From Archangium violaceum (lineage in GTDB: Bacteria; Myxococcota; Myxococcia; Myxococcales; Myxococcaceae): DNA of 64,000 bases. The notes below the pieces were generated by a model. That model saw only the letters and a program-made list of their open reading frames with translations. It did not search any database and had not been told where the DNA came from. Shown in pieces: positions 1 to 7,372 of this stretch (its first letter is position 1; every line of letters starts with the position of its first letter). The position numbers were made by a program, and so were the translations under genes. The DNA is taken from the NCBI RefSeq assembly GCF_016859125.1, contig NZ_CP069338.1, positions 11,597,501 through 11,661,500 of the forward strand, given 5' to 3'.

Positions 1-753
1 GGCCGTCACCTCCTCGGCGGTGCGCCAGCTCAGATCCTTGCGGCGGGTGAGGCCCAGGTGCTTGGAGATGCGGCCGATGTGCGTATCCAGGGGGATCAGC
101 AGCGCCGAGGGACGCACGCGCTTCCAGATGCCGAGGTCCACGCCATCCGGACCGCGCACCATCCAACGCAGGAACAGGTTGAGCCGCTTGGCCGCGCCGG
201 CCCCCAGGGGCGAGGGCAACAGGTGGTGCAGGCCGCGCTCGGGCCCGAGTGCCTCGCGCAGCGGCTCCATGGGCACGTCGCGCAGGGCCGAGGTGAAGGC
301 GTCCAGCGCCCCATGCCAGGAGCCACGCGCTTCCAGTCCCCGGACGAAGAGCGCCTCCAGGCTCCCGAGCTCGCGCAACGCGCGGCCCATGCCCAGCAGC
401 AGCACCGCCACGTCCGTGCCCACGTTGAAGCGGTAGACGAACCCGTCGAGCAGCTCACGCGCTCCGGCCACGTCCAGCTCGCGCACGAAGGCCGCGGGAG
501 ACGGGCCCATGCGCTTCAACAACGCATCCACCTTGGGCCGGAAGAGGTCCGCGCGCCCGTAGGCCAGCGCCGCCGCCAGCAGCGCGCTCACCTCGATGTC
601 TCTCGGGTTCTCATAACGGTGGGGGAACTCCAGGGGATCGAAGGCGATGCGTGCCCGGCTGTCGGTGGAGGCCAGGAAGGCATCCAGACAGGGGCGCAGG
701 CGCTCGGCCTCGAGCGGGGTCAGCCCTGTGTTTCCTTTCGTTTGCCGGGCCAT
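1..753 (-). CDS. TIGR02757 family protein (5' part; gene runs off the window)
   Basis: The reverse strand is open from ATG at 753 to the window edge (251 codons, no stop), with strong G/C at third positions. The frame begins MARQTKGNTGLTP and ends in the motif PLDTHIGRISKHLGL, typical of the TIGR02757 (DUF2400) family. That family has no firmly established function and looks like a divergent helix-hairpin-helix DNA-glycosylase-type fold. Only the last part of the protein is missing. It is divergent from the epoxide hydrolase at 883. The family call rests on the LDTH...RLGL-type motif and on the length so far; a specific role is not claimed. Confidence 0.75.
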   Translation of the reverse strand, partial: MARQTKGNTGLTPLEAERLRPCLDAFLASTDSRARIAFDPLEFPHRYENPRDIEVSALLAAALAYGRADLFRPKVDALLKRMGPSPAAFVRELDVAGARELLDGFVYRFNVGTDVAVLLLGMGRALRELGSLEALFVRGLEARGSWHGALDAFTSALRDVPMEPLREALGPERGLHHLLPSPLGAGAAKRLNLFLRWMVRGPDGVDLGIWKRVRPSALLIPLDTHIGRISKHLGLTRRKDLSWRTAEEVTA

Positions 754-882
754 CGTTCTGTGAACTCCATGCACTCCGTAGCATGGAGCAACCCGCTTCG
801 CCTCGAAGTTCATCCTTCCCTTGAAGCGAGCCCGACCTAGGTTCCCCTCCGCGGATCCAACCCCTCGCAGAGGTGCCCCAGC

Positions 883-2055
883 ATGAAAACGGAACGCTTC
901 ACGGTCTCCATCCCCGATCACGTCCTCGAGGATCTCCGCCAGCGCCTGGCGCGGACACGGTGGCCGGGCGACTTCGCCAACGACGAATGGACCTACGGCA
1001 CCCAGCAGAAGTACCTCGTCGAGCTCATGCGCTACTGGGAGAAGGACTTCGACTGGCGCGCCCAGGAGCGGGCCATCAACGCCTTCAACCACTACCGCAC
1101 ACGGCTCGACGGCATCCCCATCCACTTCATCCACGAACGGGGCCAGGGACCGAGCCCGATTCCGCTCATACTGACGCACGGCTGGCCCTGGACGTTCTGG
1201 GACATGAACAAGCTCATCCGGCCCCTGACCCATCCGGCCGAGTTCGGCGGGAGCCCGGAGGACGCCTTCGACGTGGTGATTCCCTCGGTGCCCGGCTACG
1301 GGTTTTCCACCCCCCTGACGAAGACGGGAATCAGCTTCGTGGAGACGGCGGACCTGTGGGTCCAGCTCATGGAGGGGCTCGGCTACTCGCGCTTCGGCTC
1401 ACACGGAAGCGACATCGGCGCGTTCGTTTCCGCACAGCTCGGCCACAAGTACGCGGACCGGATGATCGGCATCCACACGACCTTCCCGCTGCCCCTCGAC
1501 GCCTGCACCGACGGCCACCCGCCGCCCTCCGAGTACGGCCCCGACGAACAGGAAGCACTCCAGCGAACCCTTCACTTCATGAAGGAAGGCATCGGCTACG
1601 TCGGCATCCAGAACACCCGGCCCCAGACGCTCGCGTATGGCATGCACGACTCGCCCGTGGGCATGTCCGCGTGGCTGCTGGACAAGCGCAAGACCTGGAG
1701 CGACTGCGACGGTGACGTGGAGAAGGTCTTCTCCAAGGACGAGCTGCTCACGGTGATGACGCTCTACTGGGTCACCGAGAGCTTCGGCACCGCCGCGCGC
1801 TTCTACTACGCGAACGCGCACCAGCGCTGGCGGCCCTCGCACTCGCGCACGCCCGTGGTCGAGGCCCCCACGGGCGTGGTCATCATGCCCAAGGACGTCG
1901 TGCAGATGCCGCGACGCTGGGTCGAGCGGTACTACAACGTCCAGCGCTGGACCGATGCACCTTCCGGAGGTCACTTCGCCTCCGTGGAGAAGCCCGGATT
2001 GCTGCTCGAGGAGATCCGGGCCTTCTTCCGGCCGCTGCGCAAGCAGCTGCGCTGA
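883..2055 (+). CDS. Epoxide hydrolase, EHN-type alpha/beta hydrolase
   Basis: 390 residues. The N-terminal EHN domain (about 1-110) is followed by the alpha/beta-hydrolase core. The oxyanion-hole motif HGWP is at 99-102, the nucleophile Asp probably D177 in GSHGSDIGA, and the C-terminal GGHFASVEKP carries the catalytic His. Family members open epoxides by forming an ester on the Asp and hydrolysing it. The nucleophile elbow here is GSDIG rather than the usual GGDWG, so substrate range may differ. ATG at 883 has GAGGTG a few bases upstream. The gene stands alone between a divergent and a convergent neighbour. Confidence 0.88.
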   Translation: MKTERFTVSIPDHVLEDLRQRLARTRWPGDFANDEWTYGTQQKYLVELMRYWEKDFDWRAQERAINAFNHYRTRLDGIPIHFIHERGQGPSPIPLILTHGWPWTFWDMNKLIRPLTHPAEFGGSPEDAFDVVIPSVPGYGFSTPLTKTGISFVETADLWVQLMEGLGYSRFGSHGSDIGAFVSAQLGHKYADRMIGIHTTFPLPLDACTDGHPPPSEYGPDEQEALQRTLHFMKEGIGYVGIQNTRPQTLAYGMHDSPVGMSAWLLDKRKTWSDCDGDVEKVFSKDELLTVMTLYWVTESFGTAARFYYANAHQRWRPSHSRTPVVEAPTGVVIMPKDVVQMPRRWVERYYNVQRWTDAPSGGHFASVEKPGLLLEEIRAFFRPLRKQLR

Positions 2056-2145
2056 TCAGGAGAAGAGGATGGGGTTGCGGTTGCGGCCGTGGGGCGCCTT
2101 GTCCAGGTCGCCCTTCTCGCGGTGGCTGTCGAGCTCGGCCTTCAG
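2056..2145 (-). other. Displaced C-terminal tail of moaB (probable frameshift)
   Basis: Directly after the moaB stop, the -1 frame stays open for about 29 codons to a TGA at 2058-2056. Essentially every codon there ends in G or C. The translation (LKAELDSHREKGDLDK, then APHGRNRNPILFS) is hydrophilic and protein-like, and has no start codon of its own close by. One extra base near 2145 would join it in frame to MoaB (…RELTR-LKAELDS…). I read it as the original end of MoaB cut off by a one-base deletion or a sequencing error. Confidence 0.55.
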
Positions 2146-2762
2146 CGCGTCAGCTCGCGCACCGCGTGGCCCAGCTCGGGGAGGATGAGCTTCTGCAACC
2201 CGAGCCGCACCGCCTGCGGCGAGCCCGGGAGCGCGAAGAGGATCATCCCCTGGTACGTGCCCGCCGTCGCCCGGGACATCATCGCCGCGCTGCCGATCTC
2301 CTTGAACGACAGCATCCGGAACAGCTCGCCGAAGCCGGGCAGCGTCTTCTCGAACAGCCCCTGCAGCGTCTCCACCGTGCTGTCACGGCGGCCGATCCCC
2401 GTTCCACCGTTGAAGATCACCGCCCGCGCGCCCGCCTCCTGCGCCTCCTTCAGCGTCGCGCGGATGGCCTCGGGCTCGTCCTTGATGACCTTGTAGCCGC
2501 TCACCGAGTGCCCCTCGCCCTCGAGCAGCTCGCGCAGCACCCGCCCGCTCTCGTCCTTCGACGCGTCCCGGCTGTCCGAGCACGTCACCACGAACGCGCT
2601 CACGTGCACCGGCGCGTGCGACTTGTGCTCCGCGGCCGTCCGCGACCCGTGCTCGTGCCCGTGCTCATGGCCGTGCCCGTGGTCATGACCATGATCGTGG
2701 CCGTGGTGGTGCCCGTGACCATGCCCGTGGTCATGGTCGTGATCGTGTCCCTCGTGTCCCAT
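2142..2762 (-). CDS. moaB: MoaB/Mog-family molybdenum cofactor protein with His-rich N-terminus
   Basis: 206 residues. Residues about 50-206 form a MoaB/MogA (MoCF) domain: the FNGGTGIGRRDSTVE segment is the conserved molybdopterin-binding GGTG loop, and LFALPGSPQAV follows near the end. Family members bind or adenylylate molybdopterin during Mo-cofactor synthesis. The first 40 residues contain 19 His alternating with Gly, Asp and Glu, an unusual metal-binding-type extension. The stop at 2142 may be premature (see 2056-2145). The Rieske gene lies 12 bases upstream on the same strand, suggesting co-transcription. Confidence 0.85.
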   Translation of the reverse strand: MGHEGHDHDHDHGHGHGHHHGHDHGHDHGHGHEHGHEHGSRTAAEHKSHAPVHVSAFVVTCSDSRDASKDESGRVLRELLEGEGHSVSGYKVIKDEPEAIRATLKEAQEAGARAVIFNGGTGIGRRDSTVETLQGLFEKTLPGFGELFRMLSFKEIGSAAMMSRATAGTYQGMILFALPGSPQAVRLGLQKLILPELGHAVRELTR

Positions 2763-2774
2763 CCTGGTTCCTCC

Positions 2775-3092
2775 CTACACGTCCTTGTCGGACAGCTCGA
2801 CGAGCAGCTCCCCGTTCTCGACCTCGACCTTCACCGTGGGCTGATCGTCGCAGACGCCCGGCGAGGTCTCGTTCTTGCCCGTGTCCATGTCGAAGCCGAC
2901 CTCGTGGCAGGGGCAGACGACCATGTTCCCCTCCAGGCGGCCACCGGACAGCAGGCACCCCGCGTGGTTGCACCAGTCGTCGAGCCCCTTGTAGCGCCCG
3001 TTGATCCTGGCAACGCACAGGCTGCGCTTACCCACTTCGTAGCCCCGCATCTCCTTTTCGGCGAAGTCCGCCGGTCCGAGCTTGATCTTCAT
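2775..3092 (-). CDS. Rieske [2Fe-2S] ferredoxin-like protein
   Basis: 105 residues from the ATG at 3092 (MKIKLGPADF), preferred over an ATG 57 bases upstream because the Rieske fold begins here and GAGACGG precedes it. The cluster motifs are CNHAGC and CPCHEVGFD, i.e. C-x-H and C-x2-H ligand pairs, and all four ligands are present. It is a small soluble electron carrier of the type that serves oxygenases or nitrite-reductase-like enzymes. No oxygenase is adjacent; the partner in the probable two-gene operon is moaB. Its redox partner cannot be read from the sequence. Confidence 0.88.
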   Translation of the reverse strand: MKIKLGPADFAEKEMRGYEVGKRSLCVARINGRYKGLDDWCNHAGCLLSGGRLEGNMVVCPCHEVGFDMDTGKNETSPGVCDDQPTVKVEVENGELLVELSDKDV

Positions 3093-3232
3093 CGGTTCCG
3101 TCTCTCGTAACGCTCTGGAATCAACACGGGTGCTCTTGTATCCCGACATGGCCGGGCCTGGGGAAGTCTCTCACGCGGACCTCACGTTTCCGCTCGCCTG
3201 CACCCCCATTCCGTGGGCATTAACTTCCCCCC

Positions 3233-4975
3233 GTGACGACTCCCGATAAAACCGCCGTGGTCCAGGTCCTCCGGGACATCTCGCTCCTCCTCCAGATGAA
3301 GGGGGAGAACCCCTTCCGCAGTCGCGCGTACGACACCGCCGCCGACCGCATCGCCGGCCTCTCCGAGGATCTCGGCGCCCTCGTGCGCGAAGGCCGCCTG
3401 CAGGAGCTCCCGGGAATCGGTCAGGCCATCGCCGACAAGGTCTCCGAGCTGCTCACCACCGGAAAGCTCGCCTATTACGACACCCTGCGCGCCGAGTTCC
3501 CCCCGGGCGTCCTGGCGCTCGTCCAGGTGCCCGACCTGGGCCCGAAGAAGGCCCTGGTCCTCGCGCGCCAGCTCGGAGTGGACGGAGTGGACGCGCTGGA
3601 GAAGGCCTGCCGCGAGGGCCGCGTGCGCCAGCTCCCGGGCTTCGGTGAGAAGAGCGAGGCCAAGATCCTCGCCGGACTCGAGCTGTACCGGCGCACCCGC
3701 ACGCCCCGGCGCCTGCTCGGAGAGGTCATGCCCGTGGCCGAGCGGCTGCTCGAGTCCATCAAGACCGCGCCCGGTGTCATCCGCGCGAGCGTCGGAGGCA
3801 GCCTGCGCCGGCGCGCGGAGACGGTCGGGGACGTGGACCTCATCGCCTCGGCGCCGGATGCCAGCGCGGTGTTCGATGCCTTCTCCCGCGCGCCCGAGGT
3901 GGCCCACGTCATCGGCCGGGGCGAGAGCAAGTGCTCGGTGCGGCTGCACGAGAAGGATCTCCAGGTGGACCTGCGCGTCCTGCCGGACGAGGACTTCGCC
4001 ACCGCGCTGCATCACTTCACGGGCTCCAAGGCCCACCATGTGCGGCTGCGCGGGCTCGCCCACGAGCGGGGGCTGAAGATCTCCGAGTGGGGCATCCACC
4101 GCGACGACGGCACCAAGCTGCACGTGCCCGACGAGGTCGCGCTCTACCGGCTGCTCGGCATGCAGTACATCCCGCCCGAGCTGCGCGAGGACACGGGAGA
4201 GCTAGAGGCCGCGCTCGAGGGCCGGCTGCCCGAGGATCTGATCACGATGGAGGACATCCAGGGCGCCGTGCACGCCCACAGCACCTGGTCCGACGGGAAG
4301 AACTCGCTGGAGGAGATGGCGCGCGCGGCCCAGGCACTGGGCCTGGAGTTCCTCACCGTCACCGAGCACAGCCAGGCGGCCATCTACGCCGGAGGCCTCA
4401 AGGAGGACGACCTGCGCCGCCAGTGGGACGAGATCGACCGCGTCAACGACACCGTCAAGGGCGTGCGGCTGCTCAAGGGCATCGAGGTGGACATCCTGGA
4501 GAGTGGAGCGCTCGACTACTCGGATGGCGTGCTCGAGAAGCTCGAGGTGGTCATCGGCTCCATCCACGTGCGCCACGGCATGGACGAGGAGCAGATGACG
4601 CGCCGGCTGCTGCAGGCCTTCGACAACCCGCACCTGCACATCCTCGGACACCCCACCGGGCGCCTCATCCAGAACCGGGAGCCCTACCCCGTGCGCATGG
4701 AGGCGGTGCTCGACAAGGCCGCCGAGCGGGGCGTGGTGGTGGAGGTCAACGGCAAGCCGGAGCGGTTGGACCTGAAGACCGAGCACGTGCGCATGGCGCT
4801 CCAACGCGGGGTGAAGCTGGTGGTGAGCTGTGATGCGCACAGGGCCTCGGACCTGGGCAACCTGGCCTTCGCGGTGGCCACCGCGCGCCGGGGCTGGGCC
4901 CGCCGGGGAGACATCCTCAACACCCTGCCCGCCGAGCAGTTCATCTCCACCCTCCGGAAGCAGCGAGCCGCCTGA
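3233..4975 (+). CDS. polX: DNA polymerase X / 3'-5' exonuclease with PHP domain
   Basis: 580 residues, the usual size for bacterial PolX. Order: N-terminal helical and helix-hairpin-helix region (LQELPGIGQAIADKV, VPDLGPKKAL, RQLPGFGEKSE), polymerase-beta-like nucleotidyltransferase with GDVDLIAS and the third acidic residue in QVDLRVLP, then a C-terminal PHP phosphoesterase (HAHSTWSDGKNS, TVTEHS, GHPTGR, CDAHR). It acts in gap-filling repair, and the PHP domain supplies 3'-5' exonuclease and AP-endonuclease-type activities in characterised relatives. The start is GTG at 3233 with no clear Shine-Dalgarno; a TTAACT hexamer lies 10 bases upstream. Confidence 0.95.
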   Translation: MTTPDKTAVVQVLRDISLLLQMKGENPFRSRAYDTAADRIAGLSEDLGALVREGRLQELPGIGQAIADKVSELLTTGKLAYYDTLRAEFPPGVLALVQVPDLGPKKALVLARQLGVDGVDALEKACREGRVRQLPGFGEKSEAKILAGLELYRRTRTPRRLLGEVMPVAERLLESIKTAPGVIRASVGGSLRRRAETVGDVDLIASAPDASAVFDAFSRAPEVAHVIGRGESKCSVRLHEKDLQVDLRVLPDEDFATALHHFTGSKAHHVRLRGLAHERGLKISEWGIHRDDGTKLHVPDEVALYRLLGMQYIPPELREDTGELEAALEGRLPEDLITMEDIQGAVHAHSTWSDGKNSLEEMARAAQALGLEFLTVTEHSQAAIYAGGLKEDDLRRQWDEIDRVNDTVKGVRLLKGIEVDILESGALDYSDGVLEKLEVVIGSIHVRHGMDEEQMTRRLLQAFDNPHLHILGHPTGRLIQNREPYPVRMEAVLDKAAERGVVVEVNGKPERLDLKTEHVRMALQRGVKLVVSCDAHRASDLGNLAFAVATARRGWARRGDILNTLPAEQFISTLRKQRAA

Positions 4976-5000
4976 CGCGGGCCAGCACCGGTGCTAGGCT
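4972..5000 (+). promoter_or_regulatory. Candidate sigma-70 promoter, leaderless type
   Basis: CTGACG at 4972-4977, 17-base spacer, TAGGCT at 4995-5000. The TTG start at 5010 follows 9 bases after the -10 box, and no Shine-Dalgarno fits between. The -35 box overlaps the polX stop codon. Inferred from spacing and similarity only. Confidence 0.45.
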
Positions 5001-5009
5001 CCCCGCGCC

Positions 5010-5606
5010 TTGCTTCGCCGCCTGCTCCCGCTCGTCCTCCTGCTGCTCACTTCCCGCGCCTCCGCCGAGGATCGCCCCACCCTGGCCGATCTCCGGAAGG
5101 TCCTGGCCATGCACGAGCGCTCCGTGGTGAAGGTGCACGGGAGTCGCGGCACCGGTCCGGGTGTCATCGTGGGTACCGAGGGGCAGGTGCTCACCTCGGT
5201 GCGCCACGTCAGCCTGGACGCCGCGCAGGTGGAGTACGAAGGGCAGACGCTGCCGGCCACGGTGGTGCTCGCCAACGCGTACTTGAAGGTGGCGGTCGTG
5301 GCCGCGCCAACGGGTGAGTACCCCGCCGTCCCCGTGCGCGTGTCCGCCGGGAACCCCGTCGGACAGTGGCTCATCGGCGTCGTGCCCGGACGAGGCCGGA
5401 GGAAGGAAAAGCCGGCGGCGGCCCTGGCGCGCAAGGCCCCCGAGCCCTTCTTCGACGTGGACCTGGCGCTGCCCCCGGGCAGTCCCCTCTTCGACACCAC
5501 CGGCCGGCTGGTGGCGGTATCGGTCCAGCGCAAGGGACGCGGCTGCCGGGCCCTGTCCCTGGAGGTCGTCCGTCAGCAGCTCAGCACGAAGGTGGCCACG
5601 CCGTGA
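5010..5606 (+). CDS. Exported trypsin/HtrA-like protein with lost catalytic triad
   Basis: 198 residues with a signal peptide (LLPLVLLLLTSRASA). The body has the pattern of a chymotrypsin-fold protease: GTGPGVIVGTEGQVLTSVRHVS holds the His position (H66), but the Asp position falls on YLKVAVV (Lys/Leu, no Asp) and the Ser motif GNSGGPL has become LPPGSPL, with Pro at the nucleophile position. I infer a catalytically dead fold used for binding. It starts with TTG, and its last bases overlap the GTG of the CPBP protease gene (GTGA), implying translational coupling and a joint role. Confidence 0.7.
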   Translation: MLRRLLPLVLLLLTSRASAEDRPTLADLRKVLAMHERSVVKVHGSRGTGPGVIVGTEGQVLTSVRHVSLDAAQVEYEGQTLPATVVLANAYLKVAVVAAPTGEYPAVPVRVSAGNPVGQWLIGVVPGRGRRKEKPAAALARKAPEPFFDVDLALPPGSPLFDTTGRLVAVSVQRKGRGCRALSLEVVRQQLSTKVATP

Positions 5607-6325
5607 GCGCCTCCGCGGCCACGCCCTGGCGTCCGAATGCCGTGCAGGAGGTGGTGGGCCTGTGGGGGCTGGGCTTCCTGGGCATCATCATCGCCTTCCT
5701 CCTCTTCGGAGGCTCCGGCATCCCCAAGCTGGTGGCCACGGTGGGCTTCCTCTACCTGCCGCTCATCCCCATGCGCTGGCGCGGCGAGGACTACCGCGAC
5801 TATGGGCTCTCCCCGCGCACCTGGCGCGAGGACGTTCGCCTCTTCCTCATCATGAGCGCGGTGGTGTTCCCCCTCTTCTTCGGGGCCTTCGCGCTGTGGA
5901 CCGAGGTGCTGCAACACCTGCCTCCGGAGCTGGCGCGCCTGCTGGCCCCCTTCCGAGGCGGCGCGCACTTCACCCCCCGGCTGCCGCCCCGCTTTGGGGA
6001 GTGGGTGGTGGACCAGCTCTTCGTGGTGGCCCTGCCGGAGGAGTTCTTCTACCGGGGCTACATGCAGGCGCGCCTGCGGGACGCCTGGCCCCACGGGCGG
6101 CGCTTCCTCGGCGTGCGGCTGGGCCCCGCCTTCTGGCTGACGGCGCTGCTCTTCGCGCTCGGCCACCTGGCCATCTTCCAGGTGTGGCGCCTGTCCGTCT
6201 TCTTCCCCGCCCTGCTCTTCGGCTGGATGCGCGAGCGCACGGGCAGCGTGGTGGGCGCCGCCCTCTTCCACGCCGCCTGCAACCTCTTCGTGCGCTTCCT
6301 CGAGGTGTCCTTCTTCGGCGTCTGA
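5603..6325 (+). CDS. CPBP (Rce1-type) glutamic intramembrane protease; possible myxosortase
   Basis: 240 residues from the GTG at 5603, which overlaps the upstream stop. Several membrane helices. The catalytic signatures are complete: EEFFYRGY (EExxxR) near 145-152, FALGHL and LFHAACN supplying the later His/Asn. Relatives are CAAX-processing and bacteriocin-immunity proteases, and in myxobacteria one branch (MrtX, MrtC, MrtP) is proposed to cut MYXO-CTERM sorting signals. Coupling to a signal-peptide-bearing pseudo-protease suggests a two-part envelope processing unit. Assignment to the myxosortase branch is inference. Confidence 0.85.
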   Translation: MSASAATPWRPNAVQEVVGLWGLGFLGIIIAFLLFGGSGIPKLVATVGFLYLPLIPMRWRGEDYRDYGLSPRTWREDVRLFLIMSAVVFPLFFGAFALWTEVLQHLPPELARLLAPFRGGAHFTPRLPPRFGEWVVDQLFVVALPEEFFYRGYMQARLRDAWPHGRRFLGVRLGPAFWLTALLFALGHLAIFQVWRLSVFFPALLFGWMRERTGSVVGAALFHAACNLFVRFLEVSFFGV

Positions 6326-7159
6326 CTACGGCGTCAGGTGGCGCACCCGCAGGTCCGAATCCACCGCCAGCGTGGTGCCCTCGGTCAGCTCCACCCAGCC
6401 CGCCGGGCGCTTCAGGTGCGAGGCGACCACCACCGAGTGATTGCGCCGGTGCGCCACCACGCCCGGCTTCGTGTCGGGCATGCCGGGGGTGATGCCGCAC
6501 ACCTCGCAGCGATCCGTGCCCTCCAGCCGCGTGTAGTACAGGGGCTGGGTGCCCAGGCGCGTGGCCACCAGGAGGTAGCCATTGGTGGCCACGAAGTTGA
6601 GCGTGGAGGTGCGCGCGGCTCCCGCCTGCGCCGAGGCCTTCGACAGCGCCCGCGCCGTGTCCGCCAGCAGCCTGCCCGCCATCTCCGCCGGCAGCCTCGG
6701 GTCATCCGAGTGCCCCGACTCCCACAGCCGCTTCAGGTAGAGCGCGAACGCCACCTCGCTGTCCGTCTCCCCGCGGATCTGCCGTTTGAGGAAGTCCGGC
6801 ACCTCGTCCAGCAGCCCCGCGCGGAGGCTGGAGAAGTCCTGGAGACTCCCCTGGTGCGCGAACAGCCAACGCCGCGAGCGGAACGGCTGGGTGTTCTCCT
6901 CCAGCGACAGCCCCACGGGCAGACGCCGCCCATGGAAGAGCAGCGCCTCCGTCTCGTGCAGCGGAGCGAGCGATTCCAGGGTCAGGTCCGCGTCGCGCGG
7001 AAACCGGCGGAGGAGGACGTCGTCCTGGGCGTAGGCGCCAATACCCACGGCGTTGGACCGCCCCTCCTCTCCCTGAAGGGAGACCTGCCCCTCCAGCCGA
7101 TGCAGTTCGCACCGCACCAGGTTCGGATCGGACGTCAGGACGGCCAGCACGACGGACAT
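6326..7159 (-). CDS. Class II glutamine amidotransferase-like (Ntn) protein with Ser at position 2
   Basis: 277 residues. The segments LFHGRRLPVG, FAHQGSLQDFSSLR, RGETDSEVAFALYL and NFVATNGYLLVATRLG match the class II (GATase_4/EgtC-YafJ type) amidotransferase fold. Active members begin Met-Cys, the Cys being the nucleophile; this protein begins MSVVLAVLT. The start at 7159 is supported by AAGGGGG 8 bases upstream, and no in-frame start gives a Met-Cys N-terminus (a Cys codon lies upstream but is not preceded by a start). So either Ser acts as nucleophile or the protein is inactive. It ends one base after the convergent CPBP gene. Confidence 0.7.
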   Translation of the reverse strand: MSVVLAVLTSDPNLVRCELHRLEGQVSLQGEEGRSNAVGIGAYAQDDVLLRRFPRDADLTLESLAPLHETEALLFHGRRLPVGLSLEENTQPFRSRRWLFAHQGSLQDFSSLRAGLLDEVPDFLKRQIRGETDSEVAFALYLKRLWESGHSDDPRLPAEMAGRLLADTARALSKASAQAGAARTSTLNFVATNGYLLVATRLGTQPLYYTRLEGTDRCEVCGITPGMPDTKPGVVAHRRNHSVVVASHLKRPAGWVELTEGTTLAVDSDLRVRHLTP

Positions 7160-7282
7160 GAGACAAACCCCCTTGTTTCCTCCATAGATAATGCCGCCCT
7201 CCGGGCCACTCAAGCCGACCTCGCGGCCCCAGCCAGTCCTGCCAACCCCTTGAAAGGATTGGGATTTACCCAAACGGAACGT

Positions 7283-7312
7283 TTGACAGCCCGAGAGCGA
7301 GGTGCCTAACAT
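7283..7312 (+). promoter_or_regulatory. Candidate sigma-70 promoter of the hsp70-like operon
   Basis: TTGACA at 7283-7288, 18-base spacer, TAACAT at 7307-7312, leaving a leader of about 54 bases before the ATG at 7373. It has a perfect -35 and a four-of-six -10. No heat-shock (CIRCE-type) repeat was seen. Confidence 0.55.
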
Positions 7313-7372
7313 CCCGGCGCCTTCCCGAGGGTTGGGATTTCAACGGCCCTCCCTGGCTACACCGGAGACGGA

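Noticed and set aside
2640-2760. Possible sequencing artefact or microsatellite in the His-rich moaB start
   Set aside because: The reading frame stays intact, with mixed His codons and interspersed Asp/Glu, and flows into the MoaB domain, so it is accepted as coding.
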